Shown here piece by piece: positions 1 to 8,783 of a stretch of 64,000 nt of DNA. Positions within the stretch are counted from its first letter, which is position 1; every line of letters starts with the position of its first letter. The notes under the pieces were generated by a model that was not told where the DNA came from, searched no databases, and saw only the letters and a list, made by a program, of their open reading frames with translations. Both the position numbers and the translations under genes were made by a program. The stretch spans positions 62,001 to 126,000 of the forward strand of contig CAWFBT010000007.1 of the NCBI GenBank assembly GCA_963814095.1. Reading direction: 5' to 3'. Source of the DNA: JACVRW01 sp963814095 (GTDB lineage: Bacteria; Actinomycetota; Thermoleophilia; Solirubrobacterales; Thermoleophilaceae).

Positions 1-663
1 GGCAGTCGACGTAGTGGCCGCCAGCGGGCCGGTTCGTGATCGGCAACGGCAGGCCCGCCTCGCGCAGACGGGCACAGAAGCCGCGCTCGAGCCGGCTCAG
101 CAGGATCGGCGCGTCACCTTCGAGGATCGCCTTGAGGCGCTGCGGGGCCCTGTCCACATTCGTGATCTCGTACCGCACCGTCGCCTCATGCGCCGCCTTC
201 GCCAGCTCGTCAAACGACAGCAATGAGGACAGGTCGATCAGCGTGCGCGGCACGGTCGTGACGGGAATGCCGCGCCGCACAGTCCCGTCCCCCTTCCCCA
301 GCCGTCGTACGCGCCGGACCTGCACCCCCTTGATGCGCCGCTCGGTCCGCGCGACTGACTTCGGGCGGCGGCGCGGTGCCCCTGACGAGCCCAAACAGAT
401 GAGCCGCCGCCAGCCCACTCAACAAGGCCCCTTCACCGCCGCCTTCACGGCCGCCATGTAACGCGCCTCCACGGACGGCGCCCGGTGGCCCACGCGGTAG
501 ACACCACGAAAGACAGCAATGAGGGAACCCGTCCGCAGCCGGCCGATCGATCTCGGCCTTCGTGATGCCGGCCGTCAAGCAGCTCGGCCCGCGTCACCAC
601 CCCATGCGACCGACCGGCCATCCGAGCCACCCGCCGCTCAACGGTCCTGACTTTGCCCGCCAT
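1..663 (-). pseudogene. Broken AbiEi-like antitoxin / DUF559-type gene, cut by window edge
   Basis: Read leftwards, the sequence encodes pieces of one protein spread over changing frames. From 663 comes VERRVARMAGRSHGVVTRAE. A second frame has ITKAEIDR, a third (about 526-445) has VFRGVYRVGHRAPSVEARY, then EGALLSGLAAAHLFGL, then from about 350 to the edge VPRTLIDLSSLL and LERGFCARLREAGLPLP. This order matches the actinobacterial family with an AbiEi-type winged-helix N-terminus followed by a DUF559 endonuclease-like domain. The C-terminal nuclease-like part would lie outside the window. At least four frame changes occur in about 320 bases, more than in any other gene here, so real decay is likely, though indel errors may add to it. 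I infer no activity. Confidence 0.7.
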
Positions 664-702
664 ATCGATGACAAGTCAGGACGAGGCCGTAAGTTCGCCC
701 CC

Positions 703-1443
703 TCAAAGACCCGCCAGCCCTGCCACCAGGCTCGCCGCGCCGGTGCAGATCACGAGTGCCAGCGCGATCCCGAAGAAGCGCTCGCTGTCGAGGCGGCGGA
801 AGGCGAGCGTTCCCAGGGCGTAGCCGACGACTACCACGCCCAATAGCGGGAGCACCACGCCGGCGTCGACCGAGGGGCTTCCCTCGGCAGCGATCAGCAT
901 CACCCAGCCGGTCAGGTTGAGCGCGAGGAAGCTTGCCGCGAGCGAGGCGCGGAACTCGGAGGGCCCGATCCCGTGCGCCTCGAGCCACAACACGATCGGC
1001 GGGCCGCTCACGCTGATCGACGTCGTGAGAACTCCGCTCAGGAAGCCTGCGGCAAGCCCGGCGGCCCCCGGCAGCTCGGTGGGGTGGGCGCGCCCGTTCG
1101 CGGCGCGGCGCGCCGAGATCTGCAGCGCCGCCGCGCCGATCACCGCGAGGCCGACGGAGATCTGGAGGACCTCCTTCGAGAGCGCCTGCAGCAGCAGCAG
1201 GCCGGCGACCAGGCCAGGGAGGGCCGCCAGCAGCATCGGCGCGATCCGTCGCCAGTCGGCGTGCCCGCCGTCCTCGATCAGCACGAAGACATTGAGGACG
1301 AGGCCGAGCGCGAGCAGGGTCGCGACCGCCTCGGTCGGGTCGAGCACCGCGAAGAGCGCGGGCGAGAGCACCAGCGCGAAGCCGAAGCCGGTGGCCGCCT
1401 GGATGGAGGCGCCGGCCAGGGCGGCGAGCGCCGCCAGCAGCAT
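703..1443 (-). CDS. TauE/SafE family sulfite/anion exporter-like permease
   Basis: A 246-residue, very hydrophobic protein with about eight predicted membrane segments. Near the N-terminus is the TauE/SafE signature region (ASIQAATGFGFALVLSPALF), and a repeat-like second half holds GFLSGVLTTSISVSGPPIVL, which is typical of the family. Members export sulfite, sulfoacetate or other small organic anions across the inner membrane; the substrate cannot be read from sequence. The ATG overlaps the pepP stop by one base (TGATG), so it is probably the last gene of the shikimate operon. Length is normal for the family. No functional link with aromatic amino acid synthesis is known. Confidence 0.85.
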   Translation of the reverse strand: MLLAALAALAGASIQAATGFGFALVLSPALFAVLDPTEAVATLLALGLVLNVFVLIEDGGHADWRRIAPMLLAALPGLVAGLLLLQALSKEVLQISVGLAVIGAAALQISARRAANGRAHPTELPGAAGLAAGFLSGVLTTSISVSGPPIVLWLEAHGIGPSEFRASLAASFLALNLTGWVMLIAAEGSPSVDAGVVLPLLGVVVVGYALGTLAFRRLDSERFFGIALALVICTGAASLVAGLAGL

Positions 1444-2513
1444 CAGTCGATCGTCACGAGGTCCTTCGGAAAGGCGGTGAGCACCTCGGGCTCGACCTCG
1501 CCGACGATGACCAGGTCCTCGATCCGCACGCCCACCTCGCCGGGCACGTACACGCCGGGCTCCACCGTCACCGCGTTGCCTGCCTCGAGCTCGCCCTCGG
1601 CGGTCTTGGCGAGTCGCGGCGCCTCGTGGACCTCGAGCCCGACGCCGTGCCCCAGCCCGTGGCCGAAGCGCTCGCCATGGCCGTCGGCCTCGATCATCTC
1701 GCGCGCGACGGCGTCGACCCCGGAGAGCGAGGCCCCCGGGCGCACCACGGCGAGCGCCGCGCGCTGCGCGCGCCAGACGAGCTCGTAGGTCTCGAGTGCC
1801 TGGTCGTCGAGGGGTCCGGTGGCGAGCGTGCGCGTGCAGTCGGAGCAGTAGCCGTCGACCTTCGCGCCCATGTCGATGACGACGAGCGTGTCGCGCGGGA
1901 TCTCGATGTCGCGCGGCGACGCGTGCGGGAGCGCGCCGTGGGCCCCCGACGCGACAATCGGCGCGAACGACGGTCCCTCGGCGCCGCGGTCCTCCATGAA
2001 GCGCGCCAGCGAAACCGCCACCTCGCGCTCCGTGCGCCCGGCGAGCCCGGTCTCGCGCAGCGACTCGTAGGCCTCATTCGCGATCTCGGCCGCCGCCCGC
2101 ATCGCAGCCACCTCGGTCGAGTCCTTGACGGCGCGCAGGTCCTCGACGAGCCCGCCGGCGGGCACGAGCTCGACCCCCTCCCCCGTCTTGTCGCTCAGCT
2201 TCGCGTGGGTGGCGACGCTCATGTGACGGTCGTCGAAGCCGGCTCGCCCGCGCAGCCGCTCGGCGAGCCCGGCGAGCATGTCGCGGCCGATCTGCTGTGA
2301 CTCGTAGCCGCGTACCTGCTCTGCGGCCTGGTCGACGTAGCGGAAGTCCGTGAGGAAGAGGCGCTCCCCGGGCGTGATCACGCAGGCGCCGTTCGTCCCC
2401 GTGAAGCCGGTGAGGTAGCGGACATTCATCAGGTTCGTGACGAGCAGGCAGTCGAGCTCGCGCTCCTCGACCTGGACCAGCAGCCGGTCGGTCCGCGAGG
2501 CGGTGTCGATCAC
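1443..2513 (-). CDS. pepP: Xaa-Pro aminopeptidase (M24 family)
   Basis: Predicted cytoplasmic metallopeptidase removing N-terminal residues before proline. The 356-residue protein has a creatinase N-terminal domain (NVRYLTGFTGTNG near the start) and a pita-bread catalytic domain. The metal ligands are visible: two Asp in VVIDMGAKVDGYCSDCTRT, His in GHGLGHGVGLEVHE, and Glu in TVEPGVYVPG and VRIEDLV. I chose the GTG at 2513 because it overlaps the aroQ stop as GTGA and has AAGGAGG upstream; the frame stays open further upstream but that part is the aroQ shadow. Position after aroQ (normally followed by efp) is the standard order in many Gram-positive and actinobacterial genomes. It could equally be labelled an M24 family aminopeptidase of unproven specificity. 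Confidence 0.93.
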   Translation of the reverse strand: MIDTASRTDRLLVQVEERELDCLLVTNLMNVRYLTGFTGTNGACVITPGERLFLTDFRYVDQAAEQVRGYESQQIGRDMLAGLAERLRGRAGFDDRHMSVATHAKLSDKTGEGVELVPAGGLVEDLRAVKDSTEVAAMRAAAEIANEAYESLRETGLAGRTEREVAVSLARFMEDRGAEGPSFAPIVASGAHGALPHASPRDIEIPRDTLVVIDMGAKVDGYCSDCTRTLATGPLDDQALETYELVWRAQRAALAVVRPGASLSGVDAVAREMIEADGHGERFGHGLGHGVGLEVHEAPRLAKTAEGELEAGNAVTVEPGVYVPGEVGVRIEDLVIVGEVEPEVLTAFPKDLVTID

Positions 2514-2947
2514 TGCATTGCCTCCTTGAGCATCTCGAGCGCCGCACGGTAGCCGTCCACGCCCTTGCCCTGCACGGCGCCCACGCAGAGGTCGCGGATC
2601 ACCGAGATGCGGCGCCACTCCTCGCGCTGGTCGACGGCCGAGAGGTGGACCTCGACGGCCGGCAGCCCGGTGAGCTCGAGCGCGTCGTGGATCGCCCACG
2701 AGTAATGCGTCCAGGCGCCCGGGTTGAGGATGAGCCCGTCCGCGCGCTCCACCGCGCGGTGCAGGAACTCGCAGTACTCGCCCTCGTGGTTCGACTGGTA
2801 GAAGCTCGGCTCGAGACCGAGGTCGCGCGCGTGGTCCTGGATCTTGACCTCCAGCTCCGGCAGGGTGACGCCACCGTAGTGCGCCTTGTCCCGAGTGCCG
2901 AGCACGTCGAAGTTGACGCCGTGCAGCACGTCCACGCGGTCGTTCAT
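2510..2947 (-). CDS. aroQ: 3-dehydroquinate dehydratase, type II
   Basis: Converts 3-dehydroquinate to 3-dehydroshikimate in the shikimate pathway. At 145 residues it has the typical type II length. Family landmarks are present in order: an N-terminal loop LHGVNFDVLGTRDKAHYG (usually LNGPNLNLLGxREPxxYG) with the catalytic-loop Arg and Tyr, NHEGEYCEFLH with the catalytic His region, LNPGAWTHYSWAIHDAL, and VEVHLSAVDQREEWR. Several usually invariant positions are substituted (VNFD for PNLN, HYSW for HTSV), so it is a divergent but apparently complete enzyme. ATGA overlap with the upstream aroKB stop indicates translational coupling. Confidence 0.88.
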   Translation of the reverse strand: MNDRVDVLHGVNFDVLGTRDKAHYGGVTLPELEVKIQDHARDLGLEPSFYQSNHEGEYCEFLHRAVERADGLILNPGAWTHYSWAIHDALELTGLPAVEVHLSAVDQREEWRRISVIRDLCVGAVQGKGVDGYRAALEMLKEAMQ

Positions 2948-4437
2948 CCGGCGTGCACCTCCTCGACTGCGGCGCGTAGCGCGGCCGCATCCGGTTCGTG
3001 CCCGGGCGTGACGACGCCGGGGGCCTCGACCAGCACGAACGGCACCTTCCCGCCCGTGCGCTTCTTGTCCCGCCCGATCAGCTCGAGCACCTCGTCGACG
3101 CTGGCGCCGCCGAAGCTGAGCGGAAGGCCGCGCGCCTCGAGCAGGCCGGCGACCTCGGTGCGGAGCGCGGCGCGGCCGGACAGCCGGAGCGCCGCGAGCA
3201 GGCCGATGCCGACCGCCTCGCCGTGGCGGTAGCGCGTGTACGAGGTGGCCGCCTCGATCGCGTGGCCGACCGTGTGGCCGAGGTTGAGCACCTGGCGCCG
3301 GCCCGCATCGCGCTCGTCCGCCGCCACCACCGCCAGCTTCGTTCGCACGCAGCCCAGGATCACGTCTACGTCAGGGTCGTCGCCGCGCCGCACCCGCGCC
3401 CACAGCGGCCCGCCCGCGATCAGCGCGGTCTTGACGACCTCGACGAACCCCGCCGCGTGCTCCTCGCGCGGAAGCGACTCGAGCAGCGCCGGGTCGCACA
3501 GCACCGCCGCCGGCTGGTGGAAGGCCCCCGCGTAGTTCTTGCCCTCGGGCAGGTCGACGCCGGTCTTGCCGCCGTACGCCGAGTCGACCTGGGCGACGAG
3601 CGTCGTCGGCACCTGCACGTGCGCCATGCCGCGCTGGTAGACGGCGGCGCAAAAGCCGGCCAGGTCTCCCACCACCCCGCCGCCGACGGCGACGACGAGG
3701 TCCGAGCGCTCGGCGTCCGCCCGCGCTAGCGCCCGCAGCACCTCCTCCGCGCCGGCGAGCGTCTTGTGTCGCTCACCCGCGGGCACCACGATCCGCTCGT
3801 CGCCCTGGAACGTCACGACGCGCGCGACGTTCTCATCGGTCACGACGATCCGCCTGCCCGCGCGCGGCCAGAAGAACCCCGAGACGACCAGACCGGCGCC
3901 GAGGAAGACCGGGTACTCGCCCGACTCCGCAGCGGCCCAGACGAGGCGCGTCCCGGCGGGCGCCTCGGCGAGCGCCTCGAGCGCCGGCAGCGCCCGGCGG
4001 ATGCCCTCGCGCTCGCCCGGGGGCAGGATCACGTCCGCCATCGACTCGTAGGAGGCGACGCGATCCGAGTGGAGGCGCGCGAACAACTCGGGGTCGCGGG
4101 CCAGCGGGCGGCCGTGGTTCGAAGCGCGCCGCCAGGCCTCCTCCGACTCGACCTCGAGGTGGACAACCGTGTGGCGGGCGAGCGCATCGCGCACGCGCTC
4201 CGACCCGAGCGCGCCGCCGCCGAGCGCGATCACGCGCGCGTCCGGCTGCTCGAGCAGCTCGAGCACCACCTCCTCCTCACGCGCGCGAAAGGCCGACTCG
4301 CCCTCGCGGTCGAAGAAGCTCTCGATCGGCTCGCCGAGGCGCTGCTCGAGCGCGCGGTCGGAGTCGAGCGGCTCCACCCCCAGCCCGGCCGCCAGCGCGC
4401 GGGCGCCCGTCGACTTGCCGGCCCCCATGAAGCCCAC
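2944..4437 (-). CDS. aroKB: Fused shikimate kinase / 3-dehydroquinate synthase
   Basis: A single 497-residue protein joins two pathway enzymes. Residues 1-about 150 are shikimate kinase: Walker A GAGKST at residues 5-10, the DSD motif in LDSDRALE, and ALGGGAL. Residues about 165-497 are dehydroquinate synthase: GGGVVGDLAGFCAA and PTTLVAQVDSAYGGKTG for NAD binding, and metal ligands in EVVKTALI, NLGHTVGHAIE and YRHGEAVG. The order kinase then synthase does not follow reaction order (DHQS is step 2, kinase step 5). The start used is GTG at 4437, which yields the expected MGFMGAGKST N-terminus. A slightly longer form from an ATA codon overlapping the aroC stop is possible but less likely. Confidence 0.95.
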   Translation of the reverse strand: MGFMGAGKSTGARALAAGLGVEPLDSDRALEQRLGEPIESFFDREGESAFRAREEEVVLELLEQPDARVIALGGGALGSERVRDALARHTVVHLEVESEEAWRRASNHGRPLARDPELFARLHSDRVASYESMADVILPPGEREGIRRALPALEALAEAPAGTRLVWAAAESGEYPVFLGAGLVVSGFFWPRAGRRIVVTDENVARVVTFQGDERIVVPAGERHKTLAGAEEVLRALARADAERSDLVVAVGGGVVGDLAGFCAAVYQRGMAHVQVPTTLVAQVDSAYGGKTGVDLPEGKNYAGAFHQPAAVLCDPALLESLPREEHAAGFVEVVKTALIAGGPLWARVRRGDDPDVDVILGCVRTKLAVVAADERDAGRRQVLNLGHTVGHAIEAATSYTRYRHGEAVGIGLLAALRLSGRAALRTEVAGLLEARGLPLSFGGASVDEVLELIGRDKKRTGGKVPFVLVEAPGVVTPGHEPDAAALRAAVEEVHAG

Positions 4438-4457
4438 GAGGACATAGGCGCCGCCGG

Positions 4458-5633
4458 CTATGCGCGCCTCCAGCCGATCCGCTCCTTGTAGGCGGCCAGC
4501 GCGACCCGGACGTCGTCGATGTGATCACCGCCGAACTTGTCGCGGTAGGCGGCGGCGAGCACGAGGGCGACCATCGCCTCCCCGACCACCCCGGCAGCCG
4601 GGACGGTGCACGAGTCGGTCCGCTCGCGCAGCGCCTGGGCGGGCTCCTTCGTCTCGGTGTCGACCGAGCGCAGCGGCTTCGTGAGCGTCGGCAGCGGCTT
4701 CATCGCGCCCGCCACGATCAGCGGGTCGCCCGTCGTCATGCCGCCCTCGAGCCCGCCCGCGCGGTTCGTCTCGCGGAAGTAGCCGCGCTCGTCGGAGAAG
4801 AAGATCTCGTCGTGGGCGAGCGAGCCGACGCGCTCCGCGAGCGCGAAGCCGTCGCCGATCCCAACGCCCTTCATCGCGTGGATCGACATCACCGCTCCGG
4901 CGAGCCGGCCGTCGAGGCGCTCCTCCCAGGACATGTACGAGCCGATCCCGGGGACGAGCCCGAAGGCGATCACGGAGAACACGCCGCCGAGCGACTCGTT
5001 CGCCTTGCGGGCGGCGTCGATCTCGGCCACCATCGCCTCGCTCGCGGCGGCGTCGAGGCAGCGCACGGGCGACTCGTCGACGCCCTCGAAGTCCTCCGGC
5101 CGCAGCCCCTCGCGCTCGGGCGCCGCCACACTGCCGATGCGCGTGACGTGCGAGCGCACCTCGACCCCGAGGGCGCGCAGGAACGCCTTCGCGAGCGCGC
5201 CCGCCGCCACCCGCGCCGCCGTCTCCCGGGCCGACGCGCGTTCGAGCACGTTGCGCACGTCGCTGAAGCCGTGCTTCAGGATCCCCGCGAGGTCGGCGTG
5301 GCCGGGCCGCGGCAGGTGCACCTCCGCGATCTCCGCCTCGACCGGCCACGGGTTCATCCGCTCCTCCCAGTTCTGGTAGTCGCGGTTTGCGATGCGCAGC
5401 GAGACCGGGCTGCCGAGCGTGCGCCCGTGACGTACCCCGGAGGTCACGTCGGCGCGGTCCTTCTCGATCTTCATGCGCCCGCCGCGGCCGTGGCCGAGCT
5501 GTCGCCGGGCGAGGTCGCGGTCGATGTCCTCAGGCGTGAGCTCGAGGCCGGCGGGCAGCCCCTCGACGACCGCCGTGAGCCCGGGACCGTGCGATTCCCC
5601 TGCAGTTACGAAGCGAAAAGACAAAGCGCCCAC
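4458..5633 (-). CDS. aroC: Chorismate synthase
   Basis: Catalyses the FMNH2-dependent 1,4-elimination of EPSP to chorismate, the last shikimate pathway step. The 391-residue length is normal. Diagnostic motifs are FVTAGESHGPGL at the N-terminus, RQLGHGRGGRMKIEKD, SGVRHGRTLGSPV, and the C-terminal-half segment RAGGLEGGMTTGDPL. It is the first gene of the overlapping aroC-aroKB-aroQ-pepP-tauE operon; the promoter must lie between 5633 and the divergent gene at 5680. The start is GTG at 5633; an in-frame TTG three codons later would give the common SFRFVTAGES start. Confidence 0.97.
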   Translation of the reverse strand: MGALSFRFVTAGESHGPGLTAVVEGLPAGLELTPEDIDRDLARRQLGHGRGGRMKIEKDRADVTSGVRHGRTLGSPVSLRIANRDYQNWEERMNPWPVEAEIAEVHLPRPGHADLAGILKHGFSDVRNVLERASARETAARVAAGALAKAFLRALGVEVRSHVTRIGSVAAPEREGLRPEDFEGVDESPVRCLDAAASEAMVAEIDAARKANESLGGVFSVIAFGLVPGIGSYMSWEERLDGRLAGAVMSIHAMKGVGIGDGFALAERVGSLAHDEIFFSDERGYFRETNRAGGLEGGMTTGDPLIVAGAMKPLPTLTKPLRSVDTETKEPAQALRERTDSCTVPAAGVVGEAMVALVLAAAYRDKFGGDHIDDVRVALAAYKERIGWRRA

Positions 5634-5679
5634 ACCCTACTCACGGACGATCGCCTCACGTGTCAATCTCGGCGCAGCG

Positions 5680-6378
5680 ATGAACAGACCGCCCGACAAG
5701 ACCCCCGACGCCGACAACCAGCCCGACGCACCGGATCCGGGACAGCTGCTCACCGCGCTCACAACCGAGCACTTCACGCTCCAGGGCGCCAGGTCGCAGA
5801 CGATGAGCGAGAGCTCTGCGCGTGCGTCCGTGTACGTCTTCTCGGTCTCGAGCGCCCTGGTCGCACTCGGGTTCGTCGGACAGACCTCCGAAGTGGGCGA
5901 CGCCTTCAACGCGTTCGCTCTCACCGTGCTGCCGACTCTGTATCTGCTCGGGTGCGTGACCTACGTGCGCCTCGTCGAGTGCGGGCTCGAGGACTTCCGT
6001 TACGGGATGGCGATCAACCGGATTCGTAACTACTACAAGGAGGTGGCCCGCGACCGCGCCGACCTCTTCCTGCTCTCCGGCCACGACGACGGGACCGGCG
6101 TGTTCGCGAACATGGGGATCTTCGTCGAGAACCGGAGCCCCATCTTCGCGTTCTCGACCGCAGTTGCGGTGATCAACGGTGTCGTCGGCGGAGCGGCCCT
6201 CGCGATCGCGCTCGGCGCGGCGCTGGACGCTCCACTAGGTCTTGCCGTCGGCGTCGGCGCGGTGGCGGCGATCATCTCGGTGGTGGCGTGGGTGCGCCAC
6301 GCGGATCGCCTGCTCGACGCCGGAGCCGCCCGGACCACGCCGCTCTTCCCGACGCCCGCCTCGGACCACCAGTCCTGA
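5680..6378 (+). CDS. Predicted four-helix integral membrane protein, unknown function
   Basis: The 232-residue protein has a hydrophilic Pro/Asp-rich N-terminus (about 45 residues), then hydrophobic segments around residues 48-65 (VYVFSVSSALVALGF), 78-95 (ALTVLPTLYLLGCVTYV), 160-185 and 190-210. A central soluble part holds YGMAINRIRNYYKEVARDRADLF. I do not recognise a family. The open frame continues upstream into the aroC region, but I chose ATG 5680 since everything before it is antisense to aroC. It is divergent from aroC, with about 46 bases between the starts. Confidence 0.75.
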   Translation: MNRPPDKTPDADNQPDAPDPGQLLTALTTEHFTLQGARSQTMSESSARASVYVFSVSSALVALGFVGQTSEVGDAFNAFALTVLPTLYLLGCVTYVRLVECGLEDFRYGMAINRIRNYYKEVARDRADLFLLSGHDDGTGVFANMGIFVENRSPIFAFSTAVAVINGVVGGAALAIALGAALDAPLGLAVGVGAVAAIISVVAWVRHADRLLDAGAARTTPLFPTPASDHQS

Positions 6379-6424
6379 GCGCCCCCGGCGGCACGCGGGC
6401 CGCCGGGGATGCTCGGGGGAGGAA

Positions 6425-7814
6425 TCAGTTGTCCGGCGTCACCGGATGTACGTCGGGGTAGCCGGCGGGCGGGTTCGGCCCGACCGGGGGCACCTCGTCG
6501 CTCTTGTAGTAGCCGAACGGCGGGTGCGAGTGGCAGCGCTCAGAGTTGAACGGCTTGCACGGGTTGAACGGGTTGGTGTAGGCCCAGGGGTTCACGGCCG
6601 GATCGGTGAGGATCGCGTCCATGAGCCAGTCGGACGGACGGTTGACCTCGAACTGGTTGCTGAGACCGTCGTGGTCGTTGTCGTCGAGCCCGTCGACCAC
6701 ACCGTCGCCGTCCATGTCGGGATCGGTGTGCGCGTTGTACCAGGGCGCCGTGTCCTCGTTGTCGAGGAAGTCGAGGTCCGGGTACTTGGACTCCTTGGGC
6801 TCGTTCTCGCCGTCGTGCGCAGCGGGCCACCACTCCTCGGTCATCCGGCCGCGAACCTCGTCCCAGTTGCCCAGGCCGTCGGCGTCGGCGTCACGCTCGT
6901 CGTCCGAGAGCACGCCGTTCTGGTCGATGTCGAGCACCCAGCCGAGCAGGCCACCCGGCGCCGACGGCGGCGGCGAGTCGACAGAGCGCTGGAGGCCGTC
7001 GCTGTAGACGAGGCCGGCGAGCGCGCCCGGCCGGCCGGGCCGAGCCACGCCGTCGCTCGAGTAGCCGAGCCAGAGCAGGAACTCCTCGCGCAGCTTCAGG
7101 CCGTCGCCGTCGTAGTCCGTGCCGGCGGGCGTGCCGTCGGCCGGGTCGAGCGGGTTCGGGTAGGGCCGCTTGCCGGGATACGGGAGCGGCATCGTGCGCG
7201 GATAGTGGTTCAGGTCGACGGCCGCCTGGTACTCGTAGCCGTCCTCGACGGAGTCCCCGTCGGTGTCCGCGATGCACGGATCGAGCTTGAGCTGTGCCTC
7301 GAGCGCGTTCGAGAGCAGGTCGCCGTCGTAGTCCTGGCCGGGGCAGCCGCTCGCGCCGCCACCGCCGCCACCGCCGCTCGGGCCTGAGCCCGAGTTGGCC
7401 GGCACGATCACCGGCGAGAGCCGGCGCGACGTGAACTTGCTGAACTTGCCTGCGAGCACGCGCAGCTTGAAGCGGGTCGGCTTGGGCGCTCCCGAGCTCT
7501 TCGCGACGAGCCGCGCAACGGCCGGCGGCACCGTCACCACGAGCTTCGAGCGGCTGGCGCGGCGCGGCTTCGCGAAGGCGCTGCGGCCGTCGGGCCCGCG
7601 GAAGATCACTGTGTTCTTCGACCGGGCCGCCTTGAAGTGCCGGCCGCGGATCGTGAGCAGGGCGCCGACGCGCACGCGCATCGGGGTCACGCGCGTGATC
7701 GTGGGCGCCGAGGCCTTCTGGCCCTTCCTGGACGGGAGCGGCGCCCGCAGCCGCGGGCAGCATCAGGACCGCCGCGGAGACGAGTGCCAGGCAGATGAGG
7801 ATGGTGCGTCGCAT
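6425..7814 (-). CDS. Secreted IPT/TIG plus thrombospondin type 3-like calcium-repeat protein, apparent frameshift
   Basis: The ATG at 7814 opens a clear Sec signal peptide (MRRTILICLALVSAAVLMLP, then AAAGAAP). Around 7735-7742 the reading frame changes. The rest (from about KGQKASAPTITRVTP) runs open to 6425 for about 420 residues. It comprises an IPT/TIG-like beta domain (TITRVTP...GALLTIRGRHF), a Gly linker, then Asp-rich repeats such as DYDGDLLSNALE, DTDGDSVEDGYE, DYDGDGLKLREE, DADADGLGNWDE and DMDGDGVVDGLDDNDHDGLSN, typical calcium-binding TSP3-like repeats. It probably acts as a cell-surface or secreted protein. One base less in GGCGCCGCTCCC would join signal and mature parts, so a sequence error is as likely as a pseudogene. 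It lies just downstream of the pilus genes, so a pilus-associated adhesin is a guess. Confidence 0.75.
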
Positions 7815-7823
7815 GGCTTCTCC

Positions 7824-8771
7824 CTATCGGCGGTGGCTGTCGCTGTTTGAGTCTTCGAGCTTGTCGCTGGCCACGACGACGATGTCGGCGAGCATGAGCG
7901 GCTCGAAGCGCCGCGGGCTGCCGACCGACGCGTTGGCGCGGGCGCCCTCGGCCTTGCCGGCCTTGGCACCCACGGCGCCGGGCTGCACCTTCACCTTGCG
8001 GATCTCGTCGACGCGGACGGTGTAGCTGTCGCCGTCCTCCTGCGTGAAGGCGTGCTCGGAGCCCGGGCCGATGTACGCGAACGCGCACTCCTTGCCGCTC
8101 GGCTTGCAGCTGCCCTCACCGGCGGCCTTCAGGGTCGAGTCGACCATGAACACCGCATTGCCGCCGTCCGCCGTCACGCCCATCGCGATGAGGAGCGGCG
8201 AGGACTGGTTCGGCAGCATGTCGAGCTTCTCCATGCCCTTGATCCGGCGCGTGCGCCCGTTGGCCGTGAAGGTCACGTCGACGACGTACTTGTAGACCGT
8301 GGTGGTCGGGGTGCCTCCACCCGAAGGCGGGGTCGTGCCACCGCCGCCGCCGCTGGACGGCGGGGTCGTGCCGCTGTCGGCGCCACCCGAGTCCGAGTCA
8401 CCCGAGCCGCCAGAGCCACCGCTGGGAGCGGTCTGGTCGTCCGCGCCGGGCTTCGGCGCGCCACCGTCCGCCTCCTCGGAGCGCTTGACGATCTTCTCCG
8501 GCGGCCGGAAGGGGTTGGCGGGATCGAAGACGCCGAGCGTCGAGCCGGCGGCCGCGCCGCCCTCCTCGAGGGAGACCTGGGCGAGCTCCGTGTCCTTCTC
8601 CTCCTCATTGGTCGGAGGAGCAGTCGTGACGGCGGGCGCAGGGCCCGGGTCCTCGGCCGGCTTGGCGAGGATCACCGGAACGGCCGCCAGCCCGAGCAGG
8701 AGCACCAGGGCCACGGGCCACAGGCGCTTCTCGCGCAGGTCGTGCCAGAGATCGAGGAAGAAGACTTTCAT
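7824..8771 (-). CDS. Pilus assembly inner-membrane protein in the PilP position
   Basis: The 315-residue protein starts with a short cytoplasmic stretch and a single membrane helix (residues about 18-36, WPVALVLLLGLAAVPVILA). A Pro/Ala region, a conserved-looking NPFRPPEK stretch and a long Gly/Ser/Pro/Thr linker (residues about 115-155) follow. The C-terminal globular domain (about 160-300) contains YKYVVDVTFTANGRTRRIKG. The bitopic layout and place directly after pilO match PilP, which bridges inner-membrane PilNO and the secretin in Gram-negative bacteria, but I see no PilP signature and there is no secretin gene here. The role is inferred from position only. Confidence 0.7.
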   Translation of the reverse strand: MKVFFLDLWHDLREKRLWPVALVLLLGLAAVPVILAKPAEDPGPAPAVTTAPPTNEEEKDTELAQVSLEEGGAAAGSTLGVFDPANPFRPPEKIVKRSEEADGGAPKPGADDQTAPSGGSGGSGDSDSGGADSGTTPPSSGGGGGTTPPSGGGTPTTTVYKYVVDVTFTANGRTRRIKGMEKLDMLPNQSSPLLIAMGVTADGGNAVFMVDSTLKAAGEGSCKPSGKECAFAYIGPGSEHAFTQEDGDSYTVRVDEIRKVKVQPGAVGAKAGKAEGARANASVGSPRRFEPLMLADIVVVASDKLEDSNSDSHRR

Positions 8772-8783
8772 TGGTCGAGGTCC

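Noticed and set aside
4521..6029. Plus-strand open frame of about 500 codons opposite aroC
   Set aside because: Antisense shadow of aroC with high Arg, Leu and His content and no motif, running into the real membrane-protein gene in another frame.
7601..8771. Programmed frameshift or fusion between the PilP-position gene and the IPT protein
   Set aside because: The IPT protein has its own signal peptide and start between them, so they are separate genes.
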